Assembly: GCA_016650445.1 (NCBI GenBank)
Contig: JAENVS010000022.1
Coordinates: forward strand, 103,672-167,671
Reading direction: 5' to 3'
Length of the DNA stretch: 64,000 bases
Source: Frankiaceae bacterium
GTDB lineage: Bacteria > Actinomycetota > Actinomycetes > Mycobacteriales > SCTD01
Positions 22,338 to 34,270 of the stretch are shown here, piece by piece. Both the position numbers and the translations under genes were made by a program. The notes beneath the pieces were generated by a model. That model did no database searches. It had not been told where the DNA came from and saw only the letters and a program-made list of their open reading frames with translations. How positions within the stretch are numbered: the stretch's first letter is position 1; each line of letters begins with the position of its first letter.

Positions 22338-23229
22338 CGACCTGCCCACCCGCCCGTTCACCGCCCTCCCGCCGCCGCCCGCGGGGGCGACGGCCGCGGT
22401 GCGCGGCGGTCGTGGGATCCGCCGTCGGCGTCGGCTGACCGAGCTCGGCGCCGCAGCGGCGTCGATGGCCGTGGTAGCCGGGGTGCTCGTCGCCGCGGGC
22501 AGCGGCTCCCCCCATGCAAGCGACGAGCTCGTGCCCGCGGGACCCGGGAACACCTCGCGCTCGTCCGTCGACAGCAGCACCGAGTCCGAGAACGGCGCCC
22601 CGGGTTCCTTGACGGTGACCACCGCGCGGCCGACACCGACGGGCACGGCCCAGCCGCGCGCGACGAGCACCACGTCCGGCCAGGCCCCTCGCGCAACCGC
22701 CTCACCCACGGCGCGGGCGGGCACGAGCACCGGCGGCTACCTCACCCCGAACCTCGTGCGGCGGTACCACCCGGCGCCCCCGCAGACCGGTGGCCCTTCC
22801 GGACGCATCTGCGGCGGCGGCGGCGACGGCAACACCAACGGGGAGCTCAACAGCGGCTACGGCTTCTGCGTCGATGCCTATGCGACCCGCACCCCGCGTG
22901 GCCATGACCTCGTCCTCGAGGTCTGCCGCGATAGCACGGGACCGGGTTCGCTGCACTTCACCCGCGAGCTCGAGGCCGAGCTCGTCGTGCACGACGTCCT
23001 CGACCAAGACCGGGTCGTTTGGCGGTGGTCCCCGGGCCACGCCAACGACGAGGACGCGCACGTGCTGAAAGTCGAAACGAGTGGGTGCTGGACCTGGACC
23101 GCTCAGTGGACCGACGTGGACTCGCGCGGGCGCGAGCTGGAGACGGGTAAGTACGAGGTCGCCGTCGACAGCACCGCGGAGCAGCTGCGGGCTCAGCCGG
23201 AGCAGCGCGCGGCCTTCACGATCAGCTGA
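22330..23229 (+). CDS. Membrane-anchored BsuPI-like domain protein, candidate anti-sigma partner
   Basis: 299 residues: a short Arg-rich cytoplasmic segment (about 1-38), one transmembrane helix (about 40-60), a Ser/Thr/Pro-rich linker (about 60-140) and a C-terminal extracytoplasmic beta-sandwich (about 160-299). The last part (VVWRWSPG...WTAQWTDVDSRGREL...GKYEVAV) resembles the BsuPI proteinase-inhibitor-like Ig domain. It overlaps the sigma factor gene by 8 bp and is surely co-translated. The cytoplasmic segment is short and lacks a zinc-binding HxxxCxxC motif, so it is not a classical anti-sigma factor; the role is inferred from position. Confidence 0.8.
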   Translation: MTDDLPTRPFTALPPPPAGATAAVRGGRGIRRRRRLTELGAAAASMAVVAGVLVAAGSGSPHASDELVPAGPGNTSRSSVDSSTESENGAPGSLTVTTARPTPTGTAQPRATSTTSGQAPRATASPTARAGTSTGGYLTPNLVRRYHPAPPQTGGPSGRICGGGGDGNTNGELNSGYGFCVDAYATRTPRGHDLVLEVCRDSTGPGSLHFTRELEAELVVHDVLDQDRVVWRWSPGHANDEDAHVLKVETSGCWTWTAQWTDVDSRGRELETGKYEVAVDSTAEQLRAQPEQRAAFTIS

Positions 23230-23286
23230 ACCGACGCGACACCGCAGCGCAACGTGCCCGTCACACGACTGGGGCACGATGAGGGT

Positions 23287-23940
23287 GTGGCCTTCCTGCT
23301 GCGACTCGTGCTGCCCGACCGGCCCGGCATGCTCGGCGCCGTCGCCACGGCGCTGGGTGAGGCGGGCGCCGACATCGTCAGCCTCGACGTCGTCGAGCGC
23401 GGTCCGGACGGCGCCGTCGACGACCTGCTCGTCGAGCTGCCGTCCGGTTCTCTCGTCGATCGGTTGATCACCGCCGCGCAGTCGGTGCCGGGCGTGATCG
23501 TCGAGTCGTTGCGCCCCTACACGGGAGCGGCGGACCTGCACGGCGACCTCGAGCTCGTCGACGCGCTCGCGGCGGCGCCGGACCGCGCCATGCAGGTCCT
23601 CGTCGACGGCGCACTCGGCGTCTTCCGCGCCGGCTGGGCGCTCCTGGTCGAGAACGGCGTCGTCGTCGGGGCCAGCCGCGGCGCCCCCGAGATCGGAGCG
23701 CTACCGACGACGTGGGAGCCGGTCTCTCGGGCGCGTCGGATCGAGCCTGGTGAGCCGTGGGTCCCACAGCCGTGGCAGCTGCTGGGCACCGAGCTCGCGG
23801 CCGCACCGATCGGGAGCCCCGCGACCGTCATCCTGCTGGGCCGTCCCGGCGGCCCGCTGTTCCGGGCATCGGAGGTGCTGCGCCTCGGGCACCTGGCCGG
23901 CATCGCGGCAACAGTGACGTCGGTGGCCACCGGCGTCTGA
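23287..23940 (+). CDS. ACT-domain protein
   Basis: About 217 residues. N-terminal ACT domain (about 1-75, LLRLVLPDRPGMLGAVATALGEAGADIVSLDV) followed by a ~130-residue domain that looks GAF-like (AALGVFRAGWALL, PWQLLGTELAAAP, VILLGRPGGPLF). ACT domains usually sense amino acids. GTG 23287 is preceded by CACGAT at 6 nt, a possible -10 of a leaderless transcript; GTG 23254 is an alternative. No DNA-binding segment is seen. Function unknown. Confidence 0.8.
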   Translation: MAFLLRLVLPDRPGMLGAVATALGEAGADIVSLDVVERGPDGAVDDLLVELPSGSLVDRLITAAQSVPGVIVESLRPYTGAADLHGDLELVDALAAAPDRAMQVLVDGALGVFRAGWALLVENGVVVGASRGAPEIGALPTTWEPVSRARRIEPGEPWVPQPWQLLGTELAAAPIGSPATVILLGRPGGPLFRASEVLRLGHLAGIAATVTSVATGV

Positions 23941-23944
23941 TCGC

Positions 23945-23950
23945 TAGCGT
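23945..23950 (+). promoter_or_regulatory. -10 box of leaderless LLM oxidoreductase gene
   Basis: TAGCGT lies 7 nt before the ATG at 23958; no Shine-Dalgarno is present. Confidence 0.55.
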
Positions 23951-23957
23951 CTCTGTC

Positions 23958-24983
23958 ATGAGGGTGTATGCGTCGATGGACGCCACAACGCCGCTCGGCC
24001 TGGTGCCGGCGTACGTGGCGCGCGTGGAGGCTCTCGGGTTCGACGGGGTGCACGTACCCGAGACCGTGCACGACGCGTTCATGGTCGCGTTGCTCGCCGT
24101 GGAGCACTCCACGACGCTCACGGTCCGCACGAGCGTGGCGGTGGCCTTCCCGCGCAGTCCCATGGTCGTCGCCTATGCCGCCTGGGACCTCGCCCGGCTG
24201 TCCGGCGGGCGGTTCTCGCTGGGGCTAGGGACTCAGGTGCGCGGCAACATCGAGGGGCGGTACTCGACGGCGTGGACCGAACCGGTGCCACGGATGCGCG
24301 ACTACGTCGGCTCCCTGCGCGCGATCTGGAAAGCCTTCCAGACCGGCGATGCACTCGACTTCCGCAGCGGCTCGTACTCCTTCACCCGGCTGCAGCCCTA
24401 CTTCAACCCCGGGCCACAGGTCCATCCGGACATCCCGGTGTTCCTCGGCGGGGTCAACGCCGGCATGTGCGCACTGGCCGGCGAGATCGCGGACGGGCTC
24501 GTCACGCACCCGACCGCGGCGCTGCCCGAAGCGCTCGATCGCATCCGGCAGGACGTCCGCGCGGGCGAGCAAGCCGCCGGCCGGACTGCCGGACAGGTTG
24601 CGGTGCTCGCCTCGGCGCAGTTCGTCTCAGGGATCGACGCCGCCTCCATGGCACGCAACCGGGAGGCCAAGCGCAGCGCGGTGGCATTCCTGTACTCGAC
24701 CCCGGCGTACCGCGGCACCCTGGCCCTTCTCGGGCGGGAGGACCTCGCCGATCAGCTGCACTCGCTCAGCCGGACCCAGTCGTGGACAGCCATGGCCGAG
24801 GTCGTTGACGACGAGATGCTCGACGCGATCGCACCGACGGCTCCCTACGCCGACCTGGCGGCGGTCCTGAGCCAGCGCTACGCCGGGCGGGCCGACGGTC
24901 TCGTTCTCGCGCCACCCGCCGATCCAGCCGACGACGCCGCCTTCGCCGGCGTCGTCGCGGAGCTTCGCGCGCACGCGTCCTGA
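23958..24983 (+). CDS. LLM-class (probably F420-dependent) oxidoreductase
   Basis: 341 residues, luciferase-like monooxygenase (bacterial luciferase TIM-barrel) fold. Typical segments: LGFDGVHVPETVHDAFM (early barrel), RTSVAVAFPRSPMVVAYAAWDLARLSGGRFSLGLGTQV and PVFLGGVNAGMCALAGEIADG. It resembles the TIGR03617 group, thought to use coenzyme F420; the cofactor and substrate cannot be proved from sequence. Start ATG 23958 is preceded by a TAGCGT box. Its stop is one base from the convergent ligA stop. Confidence 0.9.
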   Translation: MRVYASMDATTPLGLVPAYVARVEALGFDGVHVPETVHDAFMVALLAVEHSTTLTVRTSVAVAFPRSPMVVAYAAWDLARLSGGRFSLGLGTQVRGNIEGRYSTAWTEPVPRMRDYVGSLRAIWKAFQTGDALDFRSGSYSFTRLQPYFNPGPQVHPDIPVFLGGVNAGMCALAGEIADGLVTHPTAALPEALDRIRQDVRAGEQAAGRTAGQVAVLASAQFVSGIDAASMARNREAKRSAVAFLYSTPAYRGTLALLGREDLADQLHSLSRTQSWTAMAEVVDDEMLDAIAPTAPYADLAAVLSQRYAGRADGLVLAPPADPADDAAFAGVVAELRAHAS

Positions 24984-24984
24984 G

Positions 24985-28054
<3,070 letters not shown>

Positions 28055-28058
<4 letters not shown>

Positions 28059-28351
28059 GCCTTGCGGGAGCCGCTCTTCTTGGCCGGGGCTTTCTTGGTA
28101 GCGGCCTTCTTCGGCGCGGCCTTCTTCGCGGGCGTCGGCTTCCGCGCCGTCGTGGTCTTGGTCGGTGCCTTGACCGGCGCCGTCGGAGCGGTCGCGCGCG
28201 GCCGGCGGCGAGCGCCCCCGGTCAGCCAGTCCAGATCGGCCTGGAGCGCCGCGACGACATCCGCGTGCGGCGCGGTCGCACCGCGGACGGCCAGGCTGTA
28301 GCGCTGGATGACCTGCAGATCGGGCAGCTGGACGTCGTCGGCGGAAGCCAT
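28055..28351 (-). CDS. Small protein with Lys/Ala/Pro-rich histone H1-like tail
   Basis: 98 residues. The N-terminal half (1-50) is a short ordered-looking segment (LPDLQVIQRYSLAVRG, HADVVAALQADLDWL); the C-terminal half (about 55-98) is almost only Lys, Ala, Pro and Thr with repeated PAKKA/KKAA units, like histone H1-like and Hu-tail sequences, suggesting nucleic acid binding. It overlaps the MetE-like gene by 4 bp (GTGA). No catalytic motif. Function unknown. Confidence 0.75.
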
Positions 28352-28404
28352 GCGACCAACCTATCCACCCGCGCGGCCGCGAACCGCCCTGGACCACGCG
28401 GCGG

Positions 28405-29466
28405 TCACGCCGCAGAGGCGATCGTCGCGCTTCCCAGCACGGTGTCGCCGTCGTACAGGACCGCGGCCTGACCCGCCGCGATACCGCGGGCCGGGGTCGT
28501 CAGCAGCAGCTGCCAGCCCTCGTCGGCGGCGGCGACCGAACACCCGTGCACCTCGCCGTGCGCGCGCAGCTGGACGTCGCATGCCAGGGGCAGGGCCCGC
28601 GGGCCCGACGTCCAGACGGGCGACGTCGCGCGCACCGAGGAGACGTCGAGCGCCTCCACCGGCCCGACCCGCACCGTGCGCTCTGCGGGTGACAGCGACA
28701 ACACGTACCTCGGCCGGCCATCACCTGCCGGTACGTCGAGTGCGAGCCCGCGGCGCTGGCCGACGGTGTAGGCGAAAGCGCCGTCGTGGCGACCGACGAC
28801 GGCCCCCGTCAGCGCGTCCACGACCGGGCCGGGCTGGTCGCCCAAGCGACTGCGCAGGAAGGCCGCGGTGTCGCCGTCGGCGATGAAGCAGATGTCGTGC
28901 GAGTCGGGCTTGTCGGCCACCCCGAGACCTCGCCGCGCAGCCTCGGCACGCACCTCGGACTTCGTCAGGTCGCCCAGCGGAAACATCGCAAAGGCGAGCT
29001 GCTCGGGCGTCAGGACAGCGAGCACGTAGGACTGGTCCTTCGCGACGTCGACAGACCGGCGCAGCACGCCGTCGGCGAGCCTCGCGTGGTGGCCCGTGAC
29101 GACCGCGTCGAACCCGAGCCGGCGGGCCCGGTCGAGCACCGCGGCGAACTTGATGCGCTCGTTGCACCGCAGACAGGGGTTCGGCGTGCGGCCGGCGGCG
29201 TACTCCGCGACGAAGTCGTCGACCACGTCCGCGCGGAACCGCGCCGCCAGGTCCCAGACGTAGTACGGGATGTCGAGGACGTCGGCGACCCGCCGTGCGT
29301 CGTGGGCGTCCTCCTTCGAGCAGCACCCCCGGGACCCGGTGCGAAGCGTCGCGGGTGCTTCGGACAGCGCGAGGTGCACACCGGTCACGTCGTGGCCCGC
29401 ATCGACAGCAAGGGCTGCCGCGACCGCCGAGTCGACCCCACCCGACATGGCGGCGAGCACCTTCAT
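28405..29466 (-). CDS. mnmA: tRNA-specific 2-thiouridylase
   Basis: 353 residues. Thiolates U34 of Lys, Glu and Gln tRNAs. The ATP PP-loop is [11 protein letters not shown] at residues 7-17, and the catalytic cysteines are C98 (NPCLRCN) and C193 (DSHDICFI). A central domain and a C-terminal beta barrel follow. ATG 29466 is 10 bp from the stop of nifS, the likely persulfide donor, so the two work as a pair and are probably co-transcribed. Confidence 0.96.
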   Translation of the reverse strand: MKVLAAMSGGVDSAVAAALAVDAGHDVTGVHLALSEAPATLRTGSRGCCSKEDAHDARRVADVLDIPYYVWDLAARFRADVVDDFVAEYAAGRTPNPCLRCNERIKFAAVLDRARRLGFDAVVTGHHARLADGVLRRSVDVAKDQSYVLAVLTPEQLAFAMFPLGDLTKSEVRAEAARRGLGVADKPDSHDICFIADGDTAAFLRSRLGDQPGPVVDALTGAVVGRHDGAFAYTVGQRRGLALDVPAGDGRPRYVLSLSPAERTVRVGPVEALDVSSVRATSPVWTSGPRALPLACDVQLRAHGEVHGCSVAAADEGWQLLLTTPARGIAAGQAAVLYDGDTVLGSATIASAA

Positions 29467-29476
29467 CGCCGGCCCC

Positions 29477-30631
29477 TCATCGGCGTACGAGCCGGGCCCG
29501 GTCGATGACGGCCGGCAGCGCGTCGAGGAGCTCGTCGACGTCGGCGGACGTCGACGTGTGTCCGAGCGAGAAGCGCAGCGACGCTCGAGCCCGGTCCTCC
29601 TCGGCGCCCATCGCGACGAGGACGTGGGATGGGCGCGCCACGCCGGCCGAGCACGCGGAGCCGGTCGACACCTCGACGCCACGGGCGTCCAGGAGGAGCA
29701 GCAGGGAGTCGCCCTCGCAGCCGGGGAAGGAGAAGTGCGCGTTGCCGGGGAGCCGCCCCGGACCACGATCGCCGTTGAGGACCGCGTCGGGCAGCGCCGC
29801 CTCGACCCGCGCGACGAGGTCGTCGCGCAGGGCCGACAGCCGGGCGGCCGTCTCGGGCTGCCGCTCGGTCGCGACGGCGGCAGCCGCGGCCAGCCCCGCG
29901 ACACCAGGAACGTCGACCGTGCCGGACCGCACGTCGCGCTCCTGCCCACCGCCGTGGAGCAGCGGCGTACAGGCGATGTCTCGGCCGAGGAGCAGTGCGC
30001 CGACACCCAACGGGCCGCCGAACTTGTGGCCCGTCACGGTCAGCGCGTCGACGCCGGAGTCGGCGAAGTCGACCGGCAGCTGGCCGACGCCCTGGACCGC
30101 GTCGGTGTGCAGCGGAACCCCGTGCTCGTGCGCGACCTCGGCGAGCGCACGCACCGGCTGGACGGTGCCGACCTCGTTGTTGGCCCACATCACCGAGACG
30201 AGGGCGACGTCGTCGTCGAGGGCCCGCTTCAGCGACTCGGGGTGCACGCGACCGACGTCGTCGACCTCGAGCCAGGTGACCTGCGCGCCCTCGTGCGCAA
30301 CGAGCCACTCCACGGCGTCCATGACCGCGTGGTGCTCCACCGCGCTGGCGAGGATCCGGGTGCGACGCGGGTCGGCCGCCCGCCGCGCGAAGAAGATGCC
30401 CTTCACCGCGAGGTTGTCGCTCTCCGTGCCCCCGCCGGTGAAGACCACCTCGGACGGGCGGGCGCCCAGCGAACGGGCCAACGACTCCCGGGACTCCTCG
30501 ACCAGCCGACGGGCTCGGCGCCCGGCCGTGTGCAGCGACGACGGGTTGCCCGTCGACGCCATCGCGGCGGTCACAGCAGCGACGGCCTCCGGCAGCATCG
30601 GCGTGGAGGCCGCATGGTCGAGGTAGGCCAC
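29477..30631 (-). CDS. Cysteine desulfurase
   Basis: 384 residues, NifS/IscS-type PLP enzyme that takes sulfur from cysteine as an enzyme-bound persulfide. PLP lysine K203 ([12 protein letters not shown]), histidine in SAVEHHAV, and catalytic C327 in STGSACSAG on the mobile loop. Starts GTG 30631, 6 nt after a TAGGCT box, with no Shine-Dalgarno. Directly upstream of mnmA, to which it probably passes sulfur for tRNA thiolation. Confidence 0.95.
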   Translation of the reverse strand: MAYLDHAASTPMLPEAVAAVTAAMASTGNPSSLHTAGRRARRLVEESRESLARSLGARPSEVVFTGGGTESDNLAVKGIFFARRAADPRRTRILASAVEHHAVMDAVEWLVAHEGAQVTWLEVDDVGRVHPESLKRALDDDVALVSVMWANNEVGTVQPVRALAEVAHEHGVPLHTDAVQGVGQLPVDFADSGVDALTVTGHKFGGPLGVGALLLGRDIACTPLLHGGGQERDVRSGTVDVPGVAGLAAAAAVATERQPETAARLSALRDDLVARVEAALPDAVLNGDRGPGRLPGNAHFSFPGCEGDSLLLLLDARGVEVSTGSACSAGVARPSHVLVAMGAEEDRARASLRFSLGHTSTSADVDELLDALPAVIDRARLVRR

Positions 30632-30637
30632 CTGCCG

Positions 30638-30643
30638 AGCCTA
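30638..30643 (-). promoter_or_regulatory. -10 box of leaderless cysteine desulfurase gene
   Basis: TAGGCT on the minus strand lies 6 nt before the GTG at 30631; no Shine-Dalgarno is visible. Confidence 0.5.
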
Positions 30644-30659
30644 GACGCCCCGGCGCCGG

Positions 30660-32069
30660 CTACTGCCTGCTGAGCACCCGCTGCCCGAGGTGTGCGCCCT
30701 CTGCGGGGAGCTCGCCGTCCTCTGCCACAACCACCTGCGTGGGAAGCATTCCGGCGGCGGCGCGGACGTCGCGGGCGACCGCGACGGCGACCTCCGCGGG
30801 GTCGGCGTCGTCGGCGGGCACGACGTGCACGAGCACCTCGTCGCTGTCGTCGCGCGCACTCCGCCCGATCACGATGCGCCAGTCGACCAGGTCGGCGCGG
30901 CCGACGAGGGCCGCGGACACCCCACGCAGGTCGACCTGCCGCAGCCCCGTCCGCAGGTCGAGGGGCAGTACGAGCGCACCGGGGCGCAGGCCGGTGACGC
31001 GCGGCACCGTGCGGCCGCACGACGGGCAGGGCGTCTCGTCGATGCCGGTGGCGAGGTCGCCCGTGCGCCACCGCAGCAGCGCGCTGCCGCGGAAGCCGAG
31101 CTGGGTGACGACGACTTCCAAGGGCCCGCTCCCGGTGGCGCCCTCACCCGTCTCCGGGTCGACGAGCTGCACGACTTCGAGGTCGGGATAGGTGTGCAGA
31201 CCGGTCCGGCCGCCGGACTCGCGGCAGTCGCCCCACAGCACCCGGTGTCCCTCCGGGACGTGCACCGCGAGCACCGCGCACTCGGGTGCCCCGACCCGCT
31301 GAAGGGCCTCGCGAACAGCGGCTCGCTCGTCGTCGTACGCCCCGCCGACGAGCAGCACCGTGCGCACGGTGTCGAGCACTGCGCCCGCCTCGTCGAGGTC
31401 ATCGAGCAGCTGTGCCGCGACGGACGCGGAGACCGCGAGCGCGGTCGCCGGCACCAGCCGCAGTGCCCCAGCGACGGCCTCGACGTCGTCACCCGGTGCG
31501 AGCAGGGGCGATCCCGCGCCGAGCGCGGCGAGCTCGAGCGCGCGGGTCGACGCGGTCGGGGTGGTCGGCAGGGCGTTCACGACGACGTCGGACCGCGTCA
31601 GACCGAGCACCTGCCACAACCGAGCACCCGCACGGGCAACGAGATCGAGGTCCGAACGCGTGCTGGCCACCGGGTAGCGCAGCCCGAGGCCGGCCCACAC
31701 GAAGGACGTCGGCCGGGTGTCGGCTTCCACGATGGCGCGGTACGAGCCGGGGCGCGCGAGCCGGCTGGCAAGCGCGCGCCTCAGGACCGGTCCCTCCGCG
31801 TGCAAGGCGAAGCCGGACTCCGTGCCCTGCAGCACGAGGGCCGCCATCCCGGCTGGGTCGCCGTCGGGGCAGACGTCCCGCTCGCCCACCGCGGGAAGCG
31901 ATGACAGACCGGCCAGCGAGCCGACATCTGCCGCTTTTCGCCCCAGGGTCTTCAGCCTGGCCTTCCACCAGGGCGAGAACGGGGCGACGGCGTCGACGAC
32001 CTGGCTGCGGACCGCGGCCTCGCGCTGCTTCACGAGCTGGTGCGGCGTACGACGGTCCCAGGCAGCCAT
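30660..32069 (-). CDS. PaaK-like adenylate-forming ligase
   Basis: 469 residues, resembling the phenylacetate-CoA ligase branch of the adenylating superfamily. The typical cysteine pair of this branch is present (CPSCGRTVPRV, about residue 365), as are the GGAYDDERAAVREAL segment and the RWRTGDLA motif before the C-terminal domain (about 385-469). The phosphate-binding loop is poorly conserved. Substrate unknown, so a carboxylic acid-CoA ligase is only a general call. Start ATG 32069 lies 8 nt after a TAGACT box, 41 bp from the divergent SDR start. Confidence 0.8.
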   Translation of the reverse strand: MAAWDRRTPHQLVKQREAAVRSQVVDAVAPFSPWWKARLKTLGRKAADVGSLAGLSSLPAVGERDVCPDGDPAGMAALVLQGTESGFALHAEGPVLRRALASRLARPGSYRAIVEADTRPTSFVWAGLGLRYPVASTRSDLDLVARAGARLWQVLGLTRSDVVVNALPTTPTASTRALELAALGAGSPLLAPGDDVEAVAGALRLVPATALAVSASVAAQLLDDLDEAGAVLDTVRTVLLVGGAYDDERAAVREALQRVGAPECAVLAVHVPEGHRVLWGDCRESGGRTGLHTYPDLEVVQLVDPETGEGATGSGPLEVVVTQLGFRGSALLRWRTGDLATGIDETPCPSCGRTVPRVTGLRPGALVLPLDLRTGLRQVDLRGVSAALVGRADLVDWRIVIGRSARDDSDEVLVHVVPADDADPAEVAVAVARDVRAAAGMLPTQVVVAEDGELPAEGAHLGQRVLSRQ

Positions 32070-32077
32070 GGTCGGCG

Positions 32078-32083
32078 AGTCTA
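32078..32083 (-). promoter_or_regulatory. -10 box of PaaK-like gene
   Basis: TAGACT on the minus strand, 8 nt before the ATG at 32069. Confidence 0.45.
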
Positions 32084-32096
32084 GGGACGGCAGGAC

Positions 32097-32102
32097 TAGC
32101 GT
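32097..32102 (+). promoter_or_regulatory. -10 box of leaderless SDR gene
   Basis: TAGCGT, 7 nt before the ATG at 32110; identical box and spacing to the LLM oxidoreductase gene at 23945. Confidence 0.55.
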
Positions 32103-32109
32103 CCGCGAC

Positions 32110-33015
32110 ATGGCCCCGTGGACCGTTGACGACATACCCGACCAGACCGGACGCACCGCGCTCGTGACCGGGGCGAACTCCGGCCTCGGGCTGCACACGT
32201 CGATCGCCTTGGCGCGGCGCGGAGCCCGGGTGCTCATGGCCTGCCGCAACCCCGACCGGGCCGGCGAGGCGCTCGCGCGCGTCTCGTCGGAGGTGCCGGG
32301 CGGGAAGGCCGAGCTCGTCTCCCTGGACCTCGCTTCACTGGCCTCGATCCGGACCGCGGCAGCCGACGTGGCCGGCCGCGCGCCCACCCTCGACGTGCTG
32401 ATCGACAACGCCGGCGTGATGGCGATCCCTCGTGCGCAGACCGTCGACGGCTTCGAAATGCAGCTGGGCACCAACCACCTCGGTCACTTCGCCCTGACCG
32501 GCCTACTCCTGCCCCAGCTCCTCGCAGCACCGGACCCGCGGGTCGTCGTCGTGTCGAGCGACGCCCACAAGATCGGGCGGATGCGCTTCGACGACCTCAT
32601 GGGCGAGAAGTCGTACGGCCGGTGGTCGGCGTACGGCCAGAGCAAGCTGGCGAACCTGCTCTTCATGAGGGAGCTCGACCGCAGAGCCGCTGGTCGGCTC
32701 ATCGCGGTGGGCGCGCACCCCGGCTACGCCGCGACCAACCTGCAGAGCAACTACGGCAACCCCGTCGTCGACCTGTTCATGAAGATCGGCAACCGCGTCA
32801 TCGCGCAGTCGGACGAGGCCGGCGCCTGGCCACAGCTCTACGCCGCGACCATGCCGGACGTGAAGGGCGGCGAGTACTTCGGACCGAGCGGCATGTTCGG
32901 TCTGCGCGGCGCGCCGCATCGCGACAGCCCAACGCGGGCTGCCCAGAACGACGAGACAGCGCGGCGGCTCTGGGAGATCAGCGAGCAGCTGACCGGCGTG
33001 ACCTACGCCTATTAG
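32110..33015 (+). CDS. Short-chain dehydrogenase/reductase
   Basis: 301 residues, retinol dehydrogenase-like classical SDR. Nucleotide-binding motif ALVTGANSGLGLHTS, NNAG-type stretch VLIDNAGVMA, catalytic serine in VVVVSSDAHK, and Y-x-x-x-K in WSAYGQSKLAN; a long substrate loop follows. The coenzyme is probably NADP(H) because of the basic MACRNPDRAG after the second strand. Divergent from the PaaK-like gene with overlapping promoter region. Substrate unknown. Confidence 0.92.
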   Translation: MAPWTVDDIPDQTGRTALVTGANSGLGLHTSIALARRGARVLMACRNPDRAGEALARVSSEVPGGKAELVSLDLASLASIRTAAADVAGRAPTLDVLIDNAGVMAIPRAQTVDGFEMQLGTNHLGHFALTGLLLPQLLAAPDPRVVVVSSDAHKIGRMRFDDLMGEKSYGRWSAYGQSKLANLLFMRELDRRAAGRLIAVGAHPGYAATNLQSNYGNPVVDLFMKIGNRVIAQSDEAGAWPQLYAATMPDVKGGEYFGPSGMFGLRGAPHRDSPTRAAQNDETARRLWEISEQLTGVTYAY

Positions 33016-33053
33016 CCGCCCCGCTGCCGACGTGCGACTCCACCCCCACTTCG

Positions 33054-33116
33054 CGCCGATCTACGTCTTGTCCGAACTCTTACGGCGTGTCGCGGGCATC
33101 AAGACGTAGATCGGCG
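33054..33116. repeat. 58-bp palindromic element, copy 1
   Basis: Imperfect palindrome with 17-bp perfect arms (33054-33070 and 33100-33116, core CGATCTACGTC...GACGTAGATCG). The 58-bp core 33057-33114 matches copy 2 at 34170-34227 at 48 of 58 positions in the same orientation. It lies 20 bp after the 3' end of the minus-strand AbiEi/DUF559-like gene. Confidence 0.85.
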
Positions 33117-33136
33117 AGGCAATCGGGGGCAGCCCA

Positions 33137-34135
33137 TCAGGCCGCGTGCGGGCGCTCGACGTCGGCGCGCGTCATCAGCGGTCGCAGACGCGGGGCCGGC
33201 AACGTGTCACGGCCCGAGCACAGGCGACGGCGGTCACGGCCCTTCGCCACCTGGATCGCGCGAAGGACCTCCGCGCACAGGGACACGCTCGACCTCACGT
33301 AGACGTCCGCAGCGGTGAACTCTCGGATCTCAAGACCGAGCTCGGCGATCCGCGAGCGCCTGCGTCGGTCGGCGTTGAAGCGCGACTTCTTGAGTCGCTC
33401 CTCGCGGCCGTCGTACTCCAGCACGACGCCGTCGATGTGCAGGTCACCGCGGCCGGCGTGTACGCCGTGCTCGTCGTACATGTCGAACTGAGCTTCCGGC
33501 CGGGGCAGCCCACCGAGGACGAGCTTCATCCGCAGCCGGCTCTCCATCAGCGACTCACTTCGGGGTTCCAGGTGCGGTACGACGGCGCGAGCCGCCGTGA
33601 CGTTGCGCAGCCCCCGCGCAGAATCGAGCGACTCCCGGAACTGGTCCAGCGTGCCCGCTCCGGACCGCAAGACGGCGTCCCCGAACGCGACCGCTTCCGT
33701 CAACGACTCTCGCCTGGCCACGTCCACGAACGCGCGCGCGGCGCTCACCAGAAGCAGGCCATTGGCCTCGCACAGCTCACTGTCCGGGAGGGCTGCGATG
33801 TGCGGGACGACGCCCGGCCGCCGCTCGAGGTGACGCCCGCGAGGCGACGTGACGTCGAGCTCGCCGGTCTTGGACAGGACATCGACGCCAAGCGCCCACA
33901 GGGCCGCACGGCCGCTCAGCGCAACGTCCGGCGGAAGCACCTTGCGAAGCGCGGAGACCCGCACGGCAGGCGTGTCGTCGTGGAACCACTCCACGTATGC
34001 GTCGCGCAGCACGCGCCACCACAGGCCCTCGACGAGAGCATTGTCGGCGAGCCGGCGACTGCCGACCTTCTTCACCAGCTCGCGCCAGGTCAGCACCTCG
34101 ATGTCCACCGGGAGATCGTGGAGCGCCGCGACCAC
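33137..34135 (-). CDS. AbiEi-antitoxin-like/DUF559 endonuclease-fold protein
   Basis: 332 residues. The N-terminus (about 10-75) looks like the winged-helix seen in AbiEi-type antitoxins. The C-terminal domain (about 195-290) resembles Vsr/DUF559 PD-(D/E)xK nucleases, with acidic residues D231, D235, E240 and D242 in DLHIDGVVLEYDG and a following basic helix. No toxin (AbiEii) gene is adjacent. GTG 34135 is used; GTG 34108 is an alternative. It is bracketed by two copies of a 58-bp palindromic element, suggesting a mobile or self-contained unit. Activity is unproved. Confidence 0.75.
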   Translation of the reverse strand: MVAALHDLPVDIEVLTWRELVKKVGSRRLADNALVEGLWWRVLRDAYVEWFHDDTPAVRVSALRKVLPPDVALSGRAALWALGVDVLSKTGELDVTSPRGRHLERRPGVVPHIAALPDSELCEANGLLLVSAARAFVDVARRESLTEAVAFGDAVLRSGAGTLDQFRESLDSARGLRNVTAARAVVPHLEPRSESLMESRLRMKLVLGGLPRPEAQFDMYDEHGVHAGRGDLHIDGVVLEYDGREERLKKSRFNADRRRRSRIAELGLEIREFTAADVYVRSSVSLCAEVLRAIQVAKGRDRRRLCSGRDTLPAPRLRPLMTRADVERPHAA

Positions 34136-34169
34136 CTATGCGGCCCTGTCCACAGCCCATCTTTCGCAG

Positions 34170-34227
34170 CGATCTACGTCCCGTACGAGATCTCCCCGCG
34201 TGTTGCGGGCATCAGGACGTAGATCGG
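34170..34227. repeat. 58-bp palindromic element, copy 2
   Basis: Imperfect palindrome with 12-bp arms (34170-34181 and 34215-34226), 48/58 identical to copy 1 at 33057-33114 and in the same orientation. It lies 34 bp upstream of the AbiEi/DUF559-like start and 43 bp after the etfA stop. Confidence 0.85.
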
Positions 34228-34270
34228 CACGGTGAAGGGGGTGGGGAGAGCGGTCGGGTGACCGAAGGGG

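Noticed and set aside
33137..34135. Calling the AbiEi-like protein a toxin-antitoxin system
   Set aside because: There is no adjacent toxin gene, and the C-terminus carries its own nuclease-like domain.
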